Of a stretch of 64,000 bases of DNA, positions 18,019 to 29,029 are shown piece after piece. The notes under the pieces are model-generated. The model searched no databases. It saw nothing but the letters and a program-made list of their open reading frames with translations, and was not told where the DNA came from. Position numbers and translations under genes: made by a program. The DNA comes from Betaproteobacteria bacterium (GTDB taxonomy: Bacteria; Pseudomonadota; Gammaproteobacteria; Burkholderiales; Rhodocyclaceae). Each line of letters opens with the position of its first letter. Within the stretch, counting starts at the first letter, position 1. The stretch covers positions 1-64,000 of the forward strand of contig WRMF01000005.1 in assembly GCA_009777245.1 (NCBI GenBank), in the 5' to 3' direction.

Positions 18019-19191
18019 TCAATTCACAACGCTCGCCTGCTGTGCCGCTGCTGCTTTGGCATCATTATCAGATTCATCGGAAAAGCAGTTGAAAATTTCA
18101 ACAAATTTATCCTCTTCGGCCAGGAAAGCATCGACTACGTCAGGGTCAAAATGCCGCATACGCCCTTCTATGATAGTGTCACGCACAACCTCATGCGGTA
18201 TGCCGGGCTTGTAGACGCGCCTGCAGATCATGGCGTCGTAAACATCGGCAAGCGCCATCAAACGGGCGGAAACAGGAATAGCATCACCGGACAAACCTTG
18301 CGGATAGCCGCTGCCATCCCATTTTTCATGGTGCGATAGGGATATTTCCTTGGCGCAAACGAGAAAATCCGCCGCGTGTCCCAAAAGACGCTCGGCGCGC
18401 GCAATGCTGTCATGACCAAGCGACGCGTGGGTTTTCATTACTTCAAATTCTTCATAGGTCAGCTTGCCGGGCTTCAAGAGAATACTGTCCGGGATGCCCA
18501 CCTTGCCGATGTCGTGCAGAGGCGCTGATTTGAAGAGCGTTTCAATCATGTTGTTCTGTTGCAGATAAGATGCAAAGCGCGGATGATCTGCCAGACGCTT
18601 GGCAAGAACGCGGACATAATGTTGGGTGCGGCAAATGTGATTGCCGGTTTCGTTGTCCCTTGTTTCGGCAAGCGACGCCATCGCCTGAATGGTAACGTCC
18701 TGTATGGCCTGAACCTGCTCAATCCGTCGGGCGACTTCGGCGGCCAGATAGGCTGATTTGTCGCGCAGGAAATCGGCGCTGGCTTTCAGTTGCAGATGAG
18801 TCGCAACGCGGGCGCGAACAATACCCGGCGTAACCGGCTTGGTGATGTAATCAACCGCGCCCAACGCAAGCCCATGCTCTTCGTCTTCGCTCAATGTGGA
18901 GGCCGTGAGAAAAATTACCGGAATATCGCGCGTCGCGGGATTTTTCTTGAGACTGTCGCAAACCTGATAACCGTCCATGTCCGGCATGATGAGATCAAGC
19001 AAAATAAGATCGGGCAGGGTAGCGCCGACAATCTCCAGCGCCTTCTTCCCGCTGGTCGCAACCTTGACGCGATAGGTATCCTTCAGGAGACCGCTCATCA
19101 GGGCAAGATTGTCCGGCATGTCATCAACAATCAGAACGGTGGGGCGATTTTCAGAGAACGCCTTGGGAGAAATGAATTCCGAAGTCATCAT
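18019..19191 (-). CDS. response regulator with HD-GYP phosphodiesterase domain
   Basis: The 390-residue protein joins a receiver domain (residues 17-135, phospho-acceptor Asp66 in LLDLIMPD, KPV lysine at 119) to an HD-GYP domain that hydrolyses cyclic di-GMP. Catalytic motifs are intact: HDIGK at 226-230 and HHEKWDGSGYP at 287-297. The gene lies 18 bases downstream of the hybrid kinase gene at 19210 on the same strand, so the kinase is the likely phosphate donor and the pair probably turns a sensed signal into lower c-di-GMP. A second HD-GYP regulator of the same design is at 62807. Confidence 0.95.
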   Translation of the reverse strand: MMTSEFISPKAFSENRPTVLIVDDMPDNLALMSGLLKDTYRVKVATSGKKALEIVGATLPDLILLDLIMPDMDGYQVCDSLKKNPATRDIPVIFLTASTLSEDEEHGLALGAVDYITKPVTPGIVRARVATHLQLKASADFLRDKSAYLAAEVARRIEQVQAIQDVTIQAMASLAETRDNETGNHICRTQHYVRVLAKRLADHPRFASYLQQNNMIETLFKSAPLHDIGKVGIPDSILLKPGKLTYEEFEVMKTHASLGHDSIARAERLLGHAADFLVCAKEISLSHHEKWDGSGYPQGLSGDAIPVSARLMALADVYDAMICRRVYKPGIPHEVVRDTIIEGRMRHFDPDVVDAFLAEEDKFVEIFNCFSDESDNDAKAAAAQQASVVN

Positions 19192-19209
19192 AACCTCTGC
19201 CTGAAATGT

Positions 19210-22200
19210 TCACTTGGAAAAACTTTGGATAAGCGGACGCAAGATCGCCTCTGCTCCTTCAAAATCAAAGACATCCAGCGCGGCGCCAAGCGCCGCGAAT
19301 TGCTCCTTGCCCAGCGCCGACCTGAGATTGTGCCGTAAACCTGTAATCATATCAACAGCCGCCGCGTCATTGTCCCCAATCAAGCGTAACAAATGCTTCA
19401 ACACGGCAACCGTTTCAGCCGTGAGTTCAGAAGGAGCGGACAATTCCTCTTCCTCATCGCCCGTCAGCCGCCGGAAAAAATCTTCCAGCCCCGAAAGCAG
19501 GGGATTCAAAACCGCGTCCAGGAGAGCAAGCGGTTCCGGCCAGTCTTTTGAGCGTTCCCGCATCAGGCCTTCCATGCTCCTTGCCCGATCCGCAACAACG
19601 GTAGCGCCGATAGTATCCGCAACGCCTTTCAAGGTGTGCATGAGCCGAAGCGCCTCGTTCCAGCCTTCTTCACTTGGCTCGGCAACAAGAATATCGCGCA
19701 ATCTTGCGGATACTCCTTTCTGTCCGGTCAGGAATTTTTGCAGGATATCCCGGTAGACAGCGCGTTTGCCCAAAACTCGCGGCAAGCCGATTTCCATATT
19801 CAAGCCCGGAATGTGCCCGGGTAAAGAGTTCTCGTCCATGATTTCTCCTGACGCATTGCTAGTTTCGGTTGTCTGCATACTTTCCGGCACAGGCTTGATC
19901 CAACGCAGCAATACTTTGCTTAATTGTTCAGGCTCGATAGGTTTCGTCACGTAGTCATTCATGCCGACTTCCAGGCACTTTTCCCGGTCGCCGGGCATGG
20001 CATTGGCGGTCATGGCAATGATCGGGCATGTTTCGCCCCGACCGCGAAGCCGTCGGGTAGCTTCCAACCCGTCCATGACCGGCATCTGCATATCCATGAA
20101 GATCAGATCGTAAGGCTCTTCCTTCTGCGTTTCCTCCAGCGCGACCTCGCCATTATCCGCCACGTTGACGATAAAGCCAACATCCTGAAGTATCTCACGC
20201 GCAACCTGCTGATTCAACTCGTTGTCTTCAACCAGAAGAATGCGCGCACCCTTGATCGAAGCCAGGCCGGTCATTATGGAAGCCATAGCTGGTATCGCAT
20301 GTTCATCAGGGTCGGGCATTTTGTCGCTCAAAACGCACATTATCTCCTCAAAGAGCGTTGAAGCGGAAAGCGGCTTGATAAGCACATTCGGTATGCCTGC
20401 GCGCCTGGCCGACCGCAGGGCTTCTTCCCCGCCATAGGCAGTCATCATGACCAGGCGCGGACTGTCTTCCCCCAGCATCTCACGCACCTGTCGCGCAGTC
20501 TCGATCCCGTCCATGCCCGGCATCAACCAGTCCAACAACGCCACATGGAACGGTTCGTTCGCCTGATGCGCCGACAAAATCGCCTCCAGAGCCTCCTTGC
20601 CGCTGGAAGCTCCACTGACCGTCAGTCGCATTGCCTGCAACATCTCGCTTATTGCCTGACGTGAACTGTCGTTGTCATCAACCACCAAAACGCGATGGCC
20701 GGAAAGCCCGCTGCCCATGATTCGGGAGTATTGCGTTTGACGGCCTCGCCCGAAGCGCGCGGTAAACCAGAACGCCGAACCTTTGCCATATTCAGATTCA
20801 ACGCCTGCCTCGCCGCCCATCAATCCAGACAATTTTCTGCAAATGGCAAGCCCCAGCCCTGTGCCGCCGTACCTGCGAGTCATTGAAGAATCAGCCTGGC
20901 TGAAACTCTGGAACAGAGATGGTATCTGATCGGGCGCAATCCCAATCCCGGTATCGCGCACGACAAAGTAAAGGAGCAGGGATTCCTGGCTCTCCTCGCG
21001 CGCGGAAATTTCGATGTTGATTTCCCCGCGCTCGGTAAATTTCAGCGCGTTATGCGCGTAATTGATCAAAACTTGTTGCAGGCGCAGAGGATCGCCCACA
21101 AGAGAGCGAGGCACTGCCTCATCTACCCGAAATATCAGTTCAAGCCCCTTGGCGTTGGTTTTTTCCGACATCAAGTCGCGCAGTTGCGACAGAACCTGCT
21201 CAAGATCAAAATCCACCAGCTCCAGCTTCATTTTACCCGCTTCTATCTTGGAAAAATCAAGAATGCTGTTCAAGAGTTCAAGCAAATGCTGGCTTGAATC
21301 GCGGATTTTCGTCACATAATCCAGTTGCTTATGGTTCAGGGCGGTTCTAAGCGTCAGGCGCGCCATGCCGATAATCGCATTCATCGGAGTACGGATTTCA
21401 TGGCTCATGTTGGCAAGAAATTCAGACTTGGCCTTTAACGCTTCTTCCGCCAATCGCTTTGCCTGCTCCTGCGCGGATATATCCACCATTGTGCCGATCA
21501 TGCCGCCGGGAAGTCCGCTGGACAGTTTGAAGCCGCTTGCCAAATAGAGCATCCGCAGCGTCCTGCCGTCAGACAACGGAATATCCTCCTCCCTGCTTAT
21601 ACTGTCTGAATCGGCAATCAACGCCAGCGCTTCCGAGTGATAATTCTGCCTGGCATCCTCGGTCAGATAATCGGCATCCAACGCTGTTTTCCCGATCAGA
21701 TCGGCGCGATTGATGGAAAACAATTGTTCATAGGCTCGGTTGCAGCCCGCAAACCGGCAATCCGCCGTCATGAAAAAGGCCGGATTAGGCAAGGTATCCA
21801 TCAACCCTTCCTGAAACAGAATATGGTCTTTCAGGCTCTCAAGCGCCTTATGCTGCAATGTCACGTCCTGCCAATATCCATTCCAGCAATACCATCCGTT
21901 CTTCGTCATCAGCCTCTCGGCGCATGTCTCCACCCAGCGCGGCTCCTGCCCCGGAATGTCGATCCGCTTCAGAATGCGCCCCATATTTTCCAGCGTCTTG
22001 CTGTTTTCCAGAAGGCTGCGAGCAACCGGAATATCCTCCGCGCGCACATAGCGCCAGCGTGATTCAGGGTTCGCGCTGATTTCTTCCCGGCTGACGCCAA
22101 GCACTTCCAAAACCTTGTTGCTAAGGAAAGTAAAATGCCCTTCGTCATGTCCCCGCTCCTCAAAGCGGAACACCGCGCAGGGCAAGGCATCCGCCATCTC

Positions 22201-23565
22201 CGTCATGCGCCGACGCGCACTCTCGGCGGCGTCGCGGCTCTCTTCCAGTTCGAATGTGCGCTCACGCACCCGCGCTTCCAAAGCAAGATTGGCTTCCTGT
22301 AATTTCCGGCTGGCTTCCAAGAGTTCGCCGCGCATCCTCTCCTGCGCCGCTATCAGAAGCTGGAACTCCCGCCAGGGCGCGTCATCAACCACTACAGGAC
22401 TTGCCAGTTCCAGATTGCCGAGCCGCGCGCTTTCACGCGCCAGTTGCACTACCGGTTTGGCGAATCGGTTGCCCAAATGTATTGCAACGGCGAAAGCCAT
22501 GCCAAACGCTATCAGGCAAACCAGCATGAAAACCATGATTTCCGCCTTGCCGCCAGGCAGAAAATCCGCGCTGCGCGCAAAAATACCAAGCCAGAGGCCA
22601 GGCCGATTTTCCTGGTGTGAAGGTTGAAAATAGGCAAACCATTCATTTCCTTCAAATTTATAACGAATCAACTGTCGCGGCAGGCGCGCCGTTTTCCAGG
22701 CGGAAAAACCGGCGGTCAAAGGAGCTATCCCCATTTCATCCGGTGTGCGTAAAACTTCTGAAACGGCGTTTTCAGATATGACTCCGGGGATGCTGGACAA
22801 TCCCAAAACCAGGTCTTGCTGATCGGAAAGCATTACCGCAAACCCTGTGTCGACTATCTGGCGTTCGTTCGCAAACGTGGAAAGCATCTCCATGTTAACG
22901 CCATAAGTAAGCGCGTAACGAACGCCGTCGGGGTCAGTCCAGCGTCTGGCAACCGAAAAGCCCGGCACTTTGTTGGAAAATAAAACGAAAGGGCTTGGCC
23001 AGCATTCCCTCTCTTCGCAGCCCGGAGCGTCCATGGCTTCCCGAAACCACTCTCGTCTACGAACGTCATAACCCAGATTCAGCGCCTCGACTTTCCTGAT
23101 GCCGCCTGTGCTTTCCCAATGGAGCACGTACACCAGACTGCCCCAATGTTCAGGATTGCTGACGATAGTTCGAAATTCTCCTTCAATGTCACGGTAGAGG
23201 ATTATGGCAAGCCCATTTTCATCCCCTACTGCTATCCCGTCATTCTCAGGATGGCTCTTCAGTATGGGGAAGGCTATGCTATGGAAATCACCCAGATTAT
23301 TCGGGCGCAGTTCGCCGGAACGCAGATAGTGATAACCTGTATTAAGGGTAATTTCAGACAGGCGCAAAAAACGCTGAAAACGCGCTTCAATCTGGCTGGA
23401 AGCCAGCGCCATCTGCGCCTCGGCCACTCTCCGAATTCCGGGTTGCGCCAGAAAAAGCCAAGCGACCACTGCGAACAATGTCAGGGTGGTCATCGTCACA
23501 AAAAAAGCGCGCAAAACGATACTTGCACGGATGCTTGGCTGTCGAGGCATGGCTATATTCGCCAA
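19210..23565 (-). CDS. hybrid sensor histidine kinase with two receivers and HPt domain
   Basis: This 1451-residue inner-membrane protein carries a full phosphorelay. Domains in order: transmembrane helix 15-40, periplasmic sensor about 41-340 (probably dCache-like), helix 341-364, HAMP to about 418, PAS 452-575, PAS 583-700, HisKA with His722 in [10 protein letters not shown], ATPase 825-940 ([17 protein letters not shown]), receiver 957-1080 (Asp1012), receiver 1107-1225 (Asp1158) and HPt with His1310 in HTLKG. The HPt can pass phosphate to the HD-GYP regulator encoded next. The periplasmic part includes [14 protein letters not shown] with two cysteines. The ligand cannot be inferred. The upstream 785-bp gap is repeat-rich. 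Confidence 0.94.
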   Translation of the reverse strand: MANIAMPRQPSIRASIVLRAFFVTMTTLTLFAVVAWLFLAQPGIRRVAEAQMALASSQIEARFQRFLRLSEITLNTGYHYLRSGELRPNNLGDFHSIAFPILKSHPENDGIAVGDENGLAIILYRDIEGEFRTIVSNPEHWGSLVYVLHWESTGGIRKVEALNLGYDVRRREWFREAMDAPGCEERECWPSPFVLFSNKVPGFSVARRWTDPDGVRYALTYGVNMEMLSTFANERQIVDTGFAVMLSDQQDLVLGLSSIPGVISENAVSEVLRTPDEMGIAPLTAGFSAWKTARLPRQLIRYKFEGNEWFAYFQPSHQENRPGLWLGIFARSADFLPGGKAEIMVFMLVCLIAFGMAFAVAIHLGNRFAKPVVQLARESARLGNLELASPVVVDDAPWREFQLLIAAQERMRGELLEASRKLQEANLALEARVRERTFELEESRDAAESARRRMTEMADALPCAVFRFEERGHDEGHFTFLSNKVLEVLGVSREEISANPESRWRYVRAEDIPVARSLLENSKTLENMGRILKRIDIPGQEPRWVETCAERLMTKNGWYCWNGYWQDVTLQHKALESLKDHILFQEGLMDTLPNPAFFMTADCRFAGCNRAYEQLFSINRADLIGKTALDADYLTEDARQNYHSEALALIADSDSISREEDIPLSDGRTLRMLYLASGFKLSSGLPGGMIGTMVDISAQEQAKRLAEEALKAKSEFLANMSHEIRTPMNAIIGMARLTLRTALNHKQLDYVTKIRDSSQHLLELLNSILDFSKIEAGKMKLELVDFDLEQVLSQLRDLMSEKTNAKGLELIFRVDEAVPRSLVGDPLRLQQVLINYAHNALKFTERGEINIEISAREESQESLLLYFVVRDTGIGIAPDQIPSLFQSFSQADSSMTRRYGGTGLGLAICRKLSGLMGGEAGVESEYGKGSAFWFTARFGRGRQTQYSRIMGSGLSGHRVLVVDDNDSSRQAISEMLQAMRLTVSGASSGKEALEAILSAHQANEPFHVALLDWLMPGMDGIETARQVREMLGEDSPRLVMMTAYGGEEALRSARRAGIPNVLIKPLSASTLFEEIMCVLSDKMPDPDEHAIPAMASIMTGLASIKGARILLVEDNELNQQVAREILQDVGFIVNVADNGEVALEETQKEEPYDLIFMDMQMPVMDGLEATRRLRGRGETCPIIAMTANAMPGDREKCLEVGMNDYVTKPIEPEQLSKVLLRWIKPVPESMQTTETSNASGEIMDENSLPGHIPGLNMEIGLPRVLGKRAVYRDILQKFLTGQKGVSARLRDILVAEPSEEGWNEALRLMHTLKGVADTIGATVVADRARSMEGLMRERSKDWPEPLALLDAVLNPLLSGLEDFFRRLTGDEEEELSAPSELTAETVAVLKHLLRLIGDNDAAAVDMITGLRHNLRSALGKEQFAALGAALDVFDFEGAEAILRPLIQSFSK

Positions 23566-23738
23566 CTATGAGACAGTAATAGTCTAACCTTTTTCCCTCG
23601 TTTTTATCATTTTGTTACTTTTTATTTTTTCCCGGCTCTGCCTTTTCCTGTTCTGCCGCCCCTCTCCCGCTTGTTCCGCTAGAGCGTGTCGTCAATAGCT
23701 TGTATATTCTGAATTTTTGGCAAACAGGAGAGCATCTT

Positions 23739-23798
23739 ATGGAACAGGCAGACAGACGGCACGACATATCCGATACAGTCTGGCAGCAGTGCATATAG
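23739..23798 (+). pseudogene. remnant of an IS5-like transposase start
   Basis: The 19-codon frame MEQADRRHDISDTVWQQ begins with ATG behind AGGAG, and the RRHDISDxxW phrase is typical of the start of IS5-group (DUF4096) transposases. The frame stops at 23798 exactly where a dispersed repeat begins, so only the 5' end of the insertion sequence survives. AGAGCGTGTCGTC near 23682 may be part of its left inverted repeat. The identification rests on a short match. Confidence 0.5.
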
Positions 23799-23870
23799 TC
23801 ATTCTCGTAAATAATTGTGTTTTTTCGCGTAATGTGCTGGATAGGGAGAACATTGCTCCCACGCCAAATT

Positions 23871-24051
23871 ATTCGTCATTCCCGCGCAGGCGGGAATCCA
23901 GCACGGCGTTGAAAGCCGCGACAAGTTTCCAGAACAGGAACGACATTCCCATACCGCGAGAGGAGTGGCATTCCCGCTTCGCGTCATACTGAACAGAAGT
24001 CACAGATTTTGACGCAGCTCTGGATTCCCGCCTGCGCGGGAATGACGAGTA
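23871..24051. repeat. MITE-like inverted-repeat element, family A copy 2
   Basis: The left end is ATTCGTCATTCCCGCGCAGG (continuing to 23901) and the right end at 24020-24051 is its inverted counterpart. The interior, with TTTCCAGAACAGGAACGACA, is the reverse complement of the interior of the copy at 17737-17905, so this copy is inserted in the opposite orientation. Confidence 0.82.
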
Positions 24052-24350
24052 GTTTAGCGCGGAAGGCTTGCCTTAAAACATGTCTCAAAGTTTCATGAAT
24101 GTTTATCATGAACATATCGCACGAACTCGACGAATCAAGTCGGCGCAGAAGGACATACCTTCTTTGCCATTGCACAGCAACGCTTACAAGGCAATCACGA
24201 TTTTTTATCCCGGACAGCAGTGCGCGAAGGCGGTAATCCACAACGAATGTATCCGCCTAAACCGAAGCCGCTCTAATCGCCGGGTAGCCGGTATACGCCG
24301 CACCCGCCAAGAGTAATGACAGTTCGGCTATGCCACAGCCAACTGGTTTA

Positions 24351-26792
24351 TTACCTCAAAAAGCCGTACTCGTACACCTTCGGCTCGATTTTCCTTGCCA
24401 GCTTTTTCAAAGCCGAGCGCAAGTTGCCGATGAGTGCGGTATAGGTTGGGTCGTCGGACTTGTTGTTCATTTTGCCCTTGTCGTTACGTCCTTGGAAATG
24501 CTCTCGAATATCGTACAAGCTCGCATTTACATTGCATTTTGTCTGGGCGTGATAGTAGCGCCAAAGGCTTTTACCCGCCTCAAATACTGCCTGGGCTTCG
24601 GCTGAAAACCTCAAGGCTGTTTTTCGGTTTTTCTGCCGGACGCCCGGAAACAAATTTCCGTTTGTCCCTGCTTGAATTCCCTTTTTCCCATGTTCGATTT
24701 TGCCCGCTATAAAATCTGTCATAAAACGGCTGGCGAATTTGTCACGCGAGTTAACATCGTTTTCGGTAAATGGTATCCAATGATTCGCGCCGTATTTCGA
24801 TTGGATATTGTTGTTAAACAACGTGTAGGCAAGGCAATCGTTCTGAAACTCATCGTCGGTTTTCCAGCCGTCATTGGGATAAAGAAACTGGTCGCGATCG
24901 TTGAGCCAAGTGGCTTCAATGCAATGGCGGACAGAATAATAGATTGACGCTTCAATGATATTTTTATCAGTAACCCAACTTCCTCGTGGATGAGGCAACA
25001 AATTTTTATCATTAAGAATGAAAATAAAATTAGTGTTTTGAAAATCACTACCTTTACATGAAATAAAGCCTATATTCATTTCGCTAATTATATTTCTGGT
25101 TGAAATTATCCAATCGTTTATTGACTTTAAGCCTTCATAAGACGAAAAAGATTTCGTGCTTGTAAAATTTCCTTCGGAATTATAGACATCTGCTATTATT
25201 TCAGCAAAATCTTCTTGGTTATTAGTATCCCAAATAAAAAATCCAATGGGAAACTTGCCCTTTACATTGTCGAAAGTGTTGGCAGGAACAACAAACATTT
25301 TTTTCAGCATTGGCTTGAAAAATGATCTGAATTGTTCAAATGCGGGGCCTTGCAGAATTTTGAGTTTTGAAAATTCCGCAATAACGCAGCCATCAATTTC
25401 ATGATATATTCTGGTTAGAAACTGAGAATAAACCTCTCTCCCCGCTGTCCCAAGCTGTGATGTATATTTCGCATGAATATTAGACTGGTTTACGCCTGCC
25501 TTCCCACCGCCAATGGTAGAAACTTCCGCATATGGCGGATTGATATAGATAACCAGTTTTTTGCGTTTTTCCGGGTCGTTGATAATATCCTGCAAGCCTT
25601 GCGGAAGTTTCGTAAAATCATCGTTCAAAAAATCGAATTGAAATACATGGGCATCCAAAAGGTTTGCGCCGTTATGTATCCGGTCTTTCATTACCTCCAC
25701 ATCAGCCTTGTCGAGCGTCGAAGCCCAGATGTTGTACTTGTTGGTCAGCCCGGCAAGCAGGTTGCCCGTTCCTGCGGCGCAATCCCAAACGTAATACTCG
25801 TCCTGCCAGTCCTTGCCCAGCGCGTCGGCAATATATTTTTGCGAAAGCTCCACCCAGATTCTGGGCGTAAAGAACGAGCCTTTGCGCTCGCGCACATCTT
25901 GCGGCACAAGCAAATCACGGCGTTCGATGATGTAATCCCAATATTCTTCCAGGGGCGGACGTTCATATTTCGCCCAAAACTGCGCGTGCGCCTTTTGACT
26001 GTCCTTGAATTGCGCGTTTTTGCTGCTGAAAAACCCCGCGCTGTCAACTACCCTGTCCAATTCGTAATGATTGGATTTCAGAAGCACAAATAATTTTTCC
26101 TTTAGCGTTTCATTTTCTCTTGAAAGTAAATCCGCAAGATAAAAATCGCCGTCCAAAATTCCGTTCTTCTTGGCAATATCCCAATCCACCGCAATGGTCG
26201 GCTTTACTGTTTCTAACCATTTGTTGTAAATGATAATGAAATTGTTTTTGTCAATATGGGTTTTTGTGGTTTGCAATTTGCCAACGACAAAATTTGCGCT
26301 GATGAATTGTTTAAGCTCCTTTTCGTCTTTGCCAAAATCGAAAAGATAAGTCTCGCCAGATGCGCCTTCATCAATAATTTTCTTTATCTGCGCATAAATC
26401 TGCCTGAATTCTCTGGTGTCATGATCGGATGGCGCGACTTTCCAGTTAAAATCGCTTTGGTAGAAAATATCCTGAATATCGGCATAAGGCACAAAGGCGA
26501 TTTTCTCGCAATCAAAACAGCCGAGAAAAGGCGGCGGCAGAATATTATCAAACGCGCGTGCTTTGCCGATAGTAAGCACGAGTTGCGCGAGCATCGCCGC
26601 AATATCGGTAGGCTTTATTTTGGCTTCCGCCCACAGCAAGTATTCGTCTTGAAAGTCAAGAGCATTCCTGGCTCGCTTGAGTTTGACGGCAAAATCTATG
26701 GAGCCGACAATTCTGTCACAATCAAATTTCTCAAAAAAATCTGTTGCGACAGTATTCTTTAACTCTTCTTCACGCATGTTGGAATATCTCAT
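24351..26792 (-). CDS. single-chain restriction endonuclease/adenine methyltransferase (type IIG-like)
   Basis: The 813-residue protein appears to combine DNA cutting and modification. Residues 1-130 look like a PD-(D/E)xK nuclease: Asp33 in GSIDFAV, then Glu56 and Lys58 in LLWAEAKIK. The methyltransferase core follows with RKGSFFTP near 303-310, SAM-binding DCAAGTGNLL at 337-346 and the catalytic NPPY at 418-421, which marks an N6-adenine methylase. The C-terminal 350 residues would hold target recognition. No separate specificity, restriction or methylase gene is nearby. The gene is clearly AT-richer than the flanking arginine and kinase genes, which suggests acquisition by transfer. The nuclease part is inferred from motif spacing; a methylase-only role is possible. 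Confidence 0.78.
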   Translation of the reverse strand: MRYSNMREEELKNTVATDFFEKFDCDRIVGSIDFAVKLKRARNALDFQDEYLLWAEAKIKPTDIAAMLAQLVLTIGKARAFDNILPPPFLGCFDCEKIAFVPYADIQDIFYQSDFNWKVAPSDHDTREFRQIYAQIKKIIDEGASGETYLFDFGKDEKELKQFISANFVVGKLQTTKTHIDKNNFIIIYNKWLETVKPTIAVDWDIAKKNGILDGDFYLADLLSRENETLKEKLFVLLKSNHYELDRVVDSAGFFSSKNAQFKDSQKAHAQFWAKYERPPLEEYWDYIIERRDLLVPQDVRERKGSFFTPRIWVELSQKYIADALGKDWQDEYYVWDCAAGTGNLLAGLTNKYNIWASTLDKADVEVMKDRIHNGANLLDAHVFQFDFLNDDFTKLPQGLQDIINDPEKRKKLVIYINPPYAEVSTIGGGKAGVNQSNIHAKYTSQLGTAGREVYSQFLTRIYHEIDGCVIAEFSKLKILQGPAFEQFRSFFKPMLKKMFVVPANTFDNVKGKFPIGFFIWDTNNQEDFAEIIADVYNSEGNFTSTKSFSSYEGLKSINDWIISTRNIISEMNIGFISCKGSDFQNTNFIFILNDKNLLPHPRGSWVTDKNIIEASIYYSVRHCIEATWLNDRDQFLYPNDGWKTDDEFQNDCLAYTLFNNNIQSKYGANHWIPFTENDVNSRDKFASRFMTDFIAGKIEHGKKGIQAGTNGNLFPGVRQKNRKTALRFSAEAQAVFEAGKSLWRYYHAQTKCNVNASLYDIREHFQGRNDKGKMNNKSDDPTYTALIGNLRSALKKLARKIEPKVYEYGFLR

Positions 26793-26825
26793 GCCATTAT
26801 CTTCCTCTCAAAAAGTTCGCCATGT

Positions 26826-27734
26826 TCACTGCCTGCCCAGCAGCAAAAATTCCATCAGCGCCTTTTGCGCGTGCAGGCGGTTTTCCGCCTCTTCCCAAGC
26901 GACCGATTGCGGGCCGTCAAGAACGCTCGACGTGACTTCCTCGCCCCGGTGCGCTGGCAGGCAGTGCATGAATATGGCGTCCTTGTCGGCAATGGCCATC
27001 ATTTCATCATCCACCCGCCAGTCGGCAAAGGCTTTCATTCTTGCCGCGTTTTCCTCCTCAAAACCCATTGAAGTCCACACATCGGTTGTCACCAGATGCG
27101 CGCCGCGCGCCGCCTCCATCGGGTCGGCAAACAGGCTGACACGCGTATTGCCCGCCATGAATTCCGGCTTGATTCCATAACCTTCCGGCGACGAGACACG
27201 CACCTGAAAATCCAGAATTTCGGAAGCCTGCAACCAGGTATTGCACATATTGTTGGCATCTCCAACCCAGGTCACGGTCTTGCCCTGAATCGATCCCTTA
27301 TGCTCGATGAAGGTGAAAATATCCGCCAGAACCTGACAGGGATGATATTCGTTGGTCAGCCCATTGATTACGGGAACGCGGGAATGGGCGGCAAAACGAT
27401 CCACAATTTCCTGCCCGAAGGTGCGAATCATCACAATGTCGCTCATTCTGGAAATGACTTCCGCCGAGTCCTCGATAGGCTCGCCCCGCCCCAGTTGCGA
27501 GTCCTGGGTATTTAGGTAGATCGGCGAGCCGCCCAACTGCTTGAAGCCCGCTTCAAAAGAAAGACGGGTGCGAGTGCTGGCCTTCTCGAAAATCATGACC
27601 AGGGTACGATCAAACAGGACATGATGCGGCTCATAACGCTTGAACTTTTCCTTGATAACACGCGCCCGTTCAAACAGGTAATCAAAGTCGTCGCGTACAA
27701 AGTCCTTGAACTGGAGATAATGTCGCAAAGTCAT
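26826..27734 (-). CDS. argF: ornithine carbamoyltransferase ArgF
   Basis: This 302-residue enzyme makes citrulline from ornithine and carbamoyl phosphate. The carbamoyl-phosphate loop FEKASTRTRLSFE is near residue 50, HPCQVLAD near 132, and the ornithine-binding FMHCLPAHRGEEV near 265 with its catalytic cysteine. The length is typical of the anabolic enzyme. It follows argD with a six-base gap, a common betaproteobacterial argD-argF order, so the two are co-transcribed. It ends 33 bases from the restriction-methylase gene on the same strand. Confidence 0.96.
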   Translation of the reverse strand: MTLRHYLQFKDFVRDDFDYLFERARVIKEKFKRYEPHHVLFDRTLVMIFEKASTRTRLSFEAGFKQLGGSPIYLNTQDSQLGRGEPIEDSAEVISRMSDIVMIRTFGQEIVDRFAAHSRVPVINGLTNEYHPCQVLADIFTFIEHKGSIQGKTVTWVGDANNMCNTWLQASEILDFQVRVSSPEGYGIKPEFMAGNTRVSLFADPMEAARGAHLVTTDVWTSMGFEEENAARMKAFADWRVDDEMMAIADKDAIFMHCLPAHRGEEVTSSVLDGPQSVAWEEAENRLHAQKALMEFLLLGRQ

Positions 27735-27740
27735 GATGAT

Positions 27741-28913
27741 TCAGCCTTTCAGAAAATTTCGGATCAGGGGAACAAGTTTCCCGACCAATTCACGCGCCTC
27801 GACTTCGGAAAAGATCAAGGGCGGCAAAAGACGGATTACTGTATCACGAGTAACATTGATTAGCAGCCCCGCTTCCAATGCCTTGACCACCAACTCCGAA
27901 CAGGGACGATCCAGTTCTATCCCCAGCATCAATCCACGTCCGCGAATCTCCCTGACCCCGGTCACGCTAGCCAGCGCAGCCGTCAATTCGCGTTTCAGCC
28001 AGTCGCCCATCTGAGTAGCATTCACCAGCAAGCCTTCCGCTTCGATGGTCTCGATTGTCGCAAGCGCCGCGACAGAAGCAAGGGGATTGCCGCCAAAGGT
28101 GGAGCCATGATTGCCGGGGCCGAACAGTCCGGCAGCACGTCCACCCGCCAGACAAGCGCCGACCGGCACGCCGGAACCCAGTCCCTTGGCAAGTGTCATG
28201 ATGTCCGGCAGGATTCCGGCATGTTGGAAACCAAACCATTTGCCGGTGCGTCCCATGCCGCACTGCACTTCGTCAACCGCAAAAAGCCAGTCATGTTCAT
28301 CGCACAGGGTTCGCAAGGCTATCAAGTATTCATCGCTTGCGAGGTTGATTCCGCCCTCGCCCTGGATAATTTCCAGCATCACCGCCACCACATCGCGGTT
28401 ATGTGAAGCTATCTCGCGCACTGCGTCCATATCCCCATATGGAACCCGGATAAATCCCGGAACCAGCGGCTCGAAACCGGCCTGTATCTTGCCGTTGCCG
28501 GTGGCCGAGAGGGTTGCCAGCGTGCGCCCGTGAAAGGCGTGCTCCATTACGATGATTGACGGCAGCGTAATGCCTTTTTTGTGTCCGTAAAAACGCGCGA
28601 GCTTGATCGCAGCCTCGTTGGCCTCACAGCCGGAATTGCAGACGAATACTTCGGAAAGCCCGGAAATTCCTGCCAGTCTCTCCGCAAGCGCCTCCTGCTC
28701 CGGTATCCGATAGATGTTGGAAACATGCAGCAATCTACCGGCTTGCCGATTCAACGCATTCAGCAGCGACGGATGCGCGTGTCCCAGGGTATTGACCGCG
28801 ATTCCCGCCAGCGCGTCCAGATAGACCTTGCCTTCGGTATCCGTCAGATAACAGCCCTTGCCCTCGACAAAGGCTACCGGCTGGCGATTGTAGGTATTCA
28901 TCAGGTGAGACAT
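27741..28913 (-). CDS. argD: acetylornithine aminotransferase ArgD
   Basis: This PLP-dependent class III aminotransferase converts N-acetylglutamate semialdehyde to N-acetylornithine in arginine synthesis and may also serve the lysine pathway. The chosen start gives MSHLMNTYNRQPVAF (390 residues), which matches the family; ATG at 28931 would add six residues. The Schiff-base lysine is in MTLAKGLGSGVPVG, with the cofactor motif FAVDEVQCGMGRTG before it and GNHGSTFGGNPLA after it. AGGCAAATC precedes the 28913 ATG as a plausible ribosome binding site. Confidence 0.95.
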   Translation of the reverse strand: MSHLMNTYNRQPVAFVEGKGCYLTDTEGKVYLDALAGIAVNTLGHAHPSLLNALNRQAGRLLHVSNIYRIPEQEALAERLAGISGLSEVFVCNSGCEANEAAIKLARFYGHKKGITLPSIIVMEHAFHGRTLATLSATGNGKIQAGFEPLVPGFIRVPYGDMDAVREIASHNRDVVAVMLEIIQGEGGINLASDEYLIALRTLCDEHDWLFAVDEVQCGMGRTGKWFGFQHAGILPDIMTLAKGLGSGVPVGACLAGGRAAGLFGPGNHGSTFGGNPLASVAALATIETIEAEGLLVNATQMGDWLKRELTAALASVTGVREIRGRGLMLGIELDRPCSELVVKALEAGLLINVTRDTVIRLLPPLIFSEVEARELVGKLVPLIRNFLKG

Positions 28914-29029
28914 GATTTGCCTTTTACACAAGATTGACGCAGCGATCCGGCGACCGACGCGCTGCTAATGGAAAGTCCCTGATTTTAATGGAAGGCTAAC
29001 GCCTTGTACATGCGGGCGGTTGCACGCGC

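Larger units (their letters stand above)
23566..24350. other. 785-bp non-coding gap with IS remnant and repeat element
   Basis: The gap between the hybrid kinase and the restriction-methylase genes holds the transposase start remnant at 23739-23798, a repeat arm beginning ATAGTCATTCTCGTAAATAA at 23796 that recurs in related form at 35151 and 39942, and the inverted-repeat element at 23871-24051. The stretch 24055-24350 has short open frames on both strands but none with a recognisable product. The kinase promoter should lie near 23570-23690. Confidence 0.6.

Noticed and set aside
24080..24316. 78-codon frame in the gap before the restriction-methylase gene
   Set aside because: Considered as a transposase C-terminus, but I could not match it to any transposase motif, and an equally long frame runs opposite; left as unassigned gap sequence.
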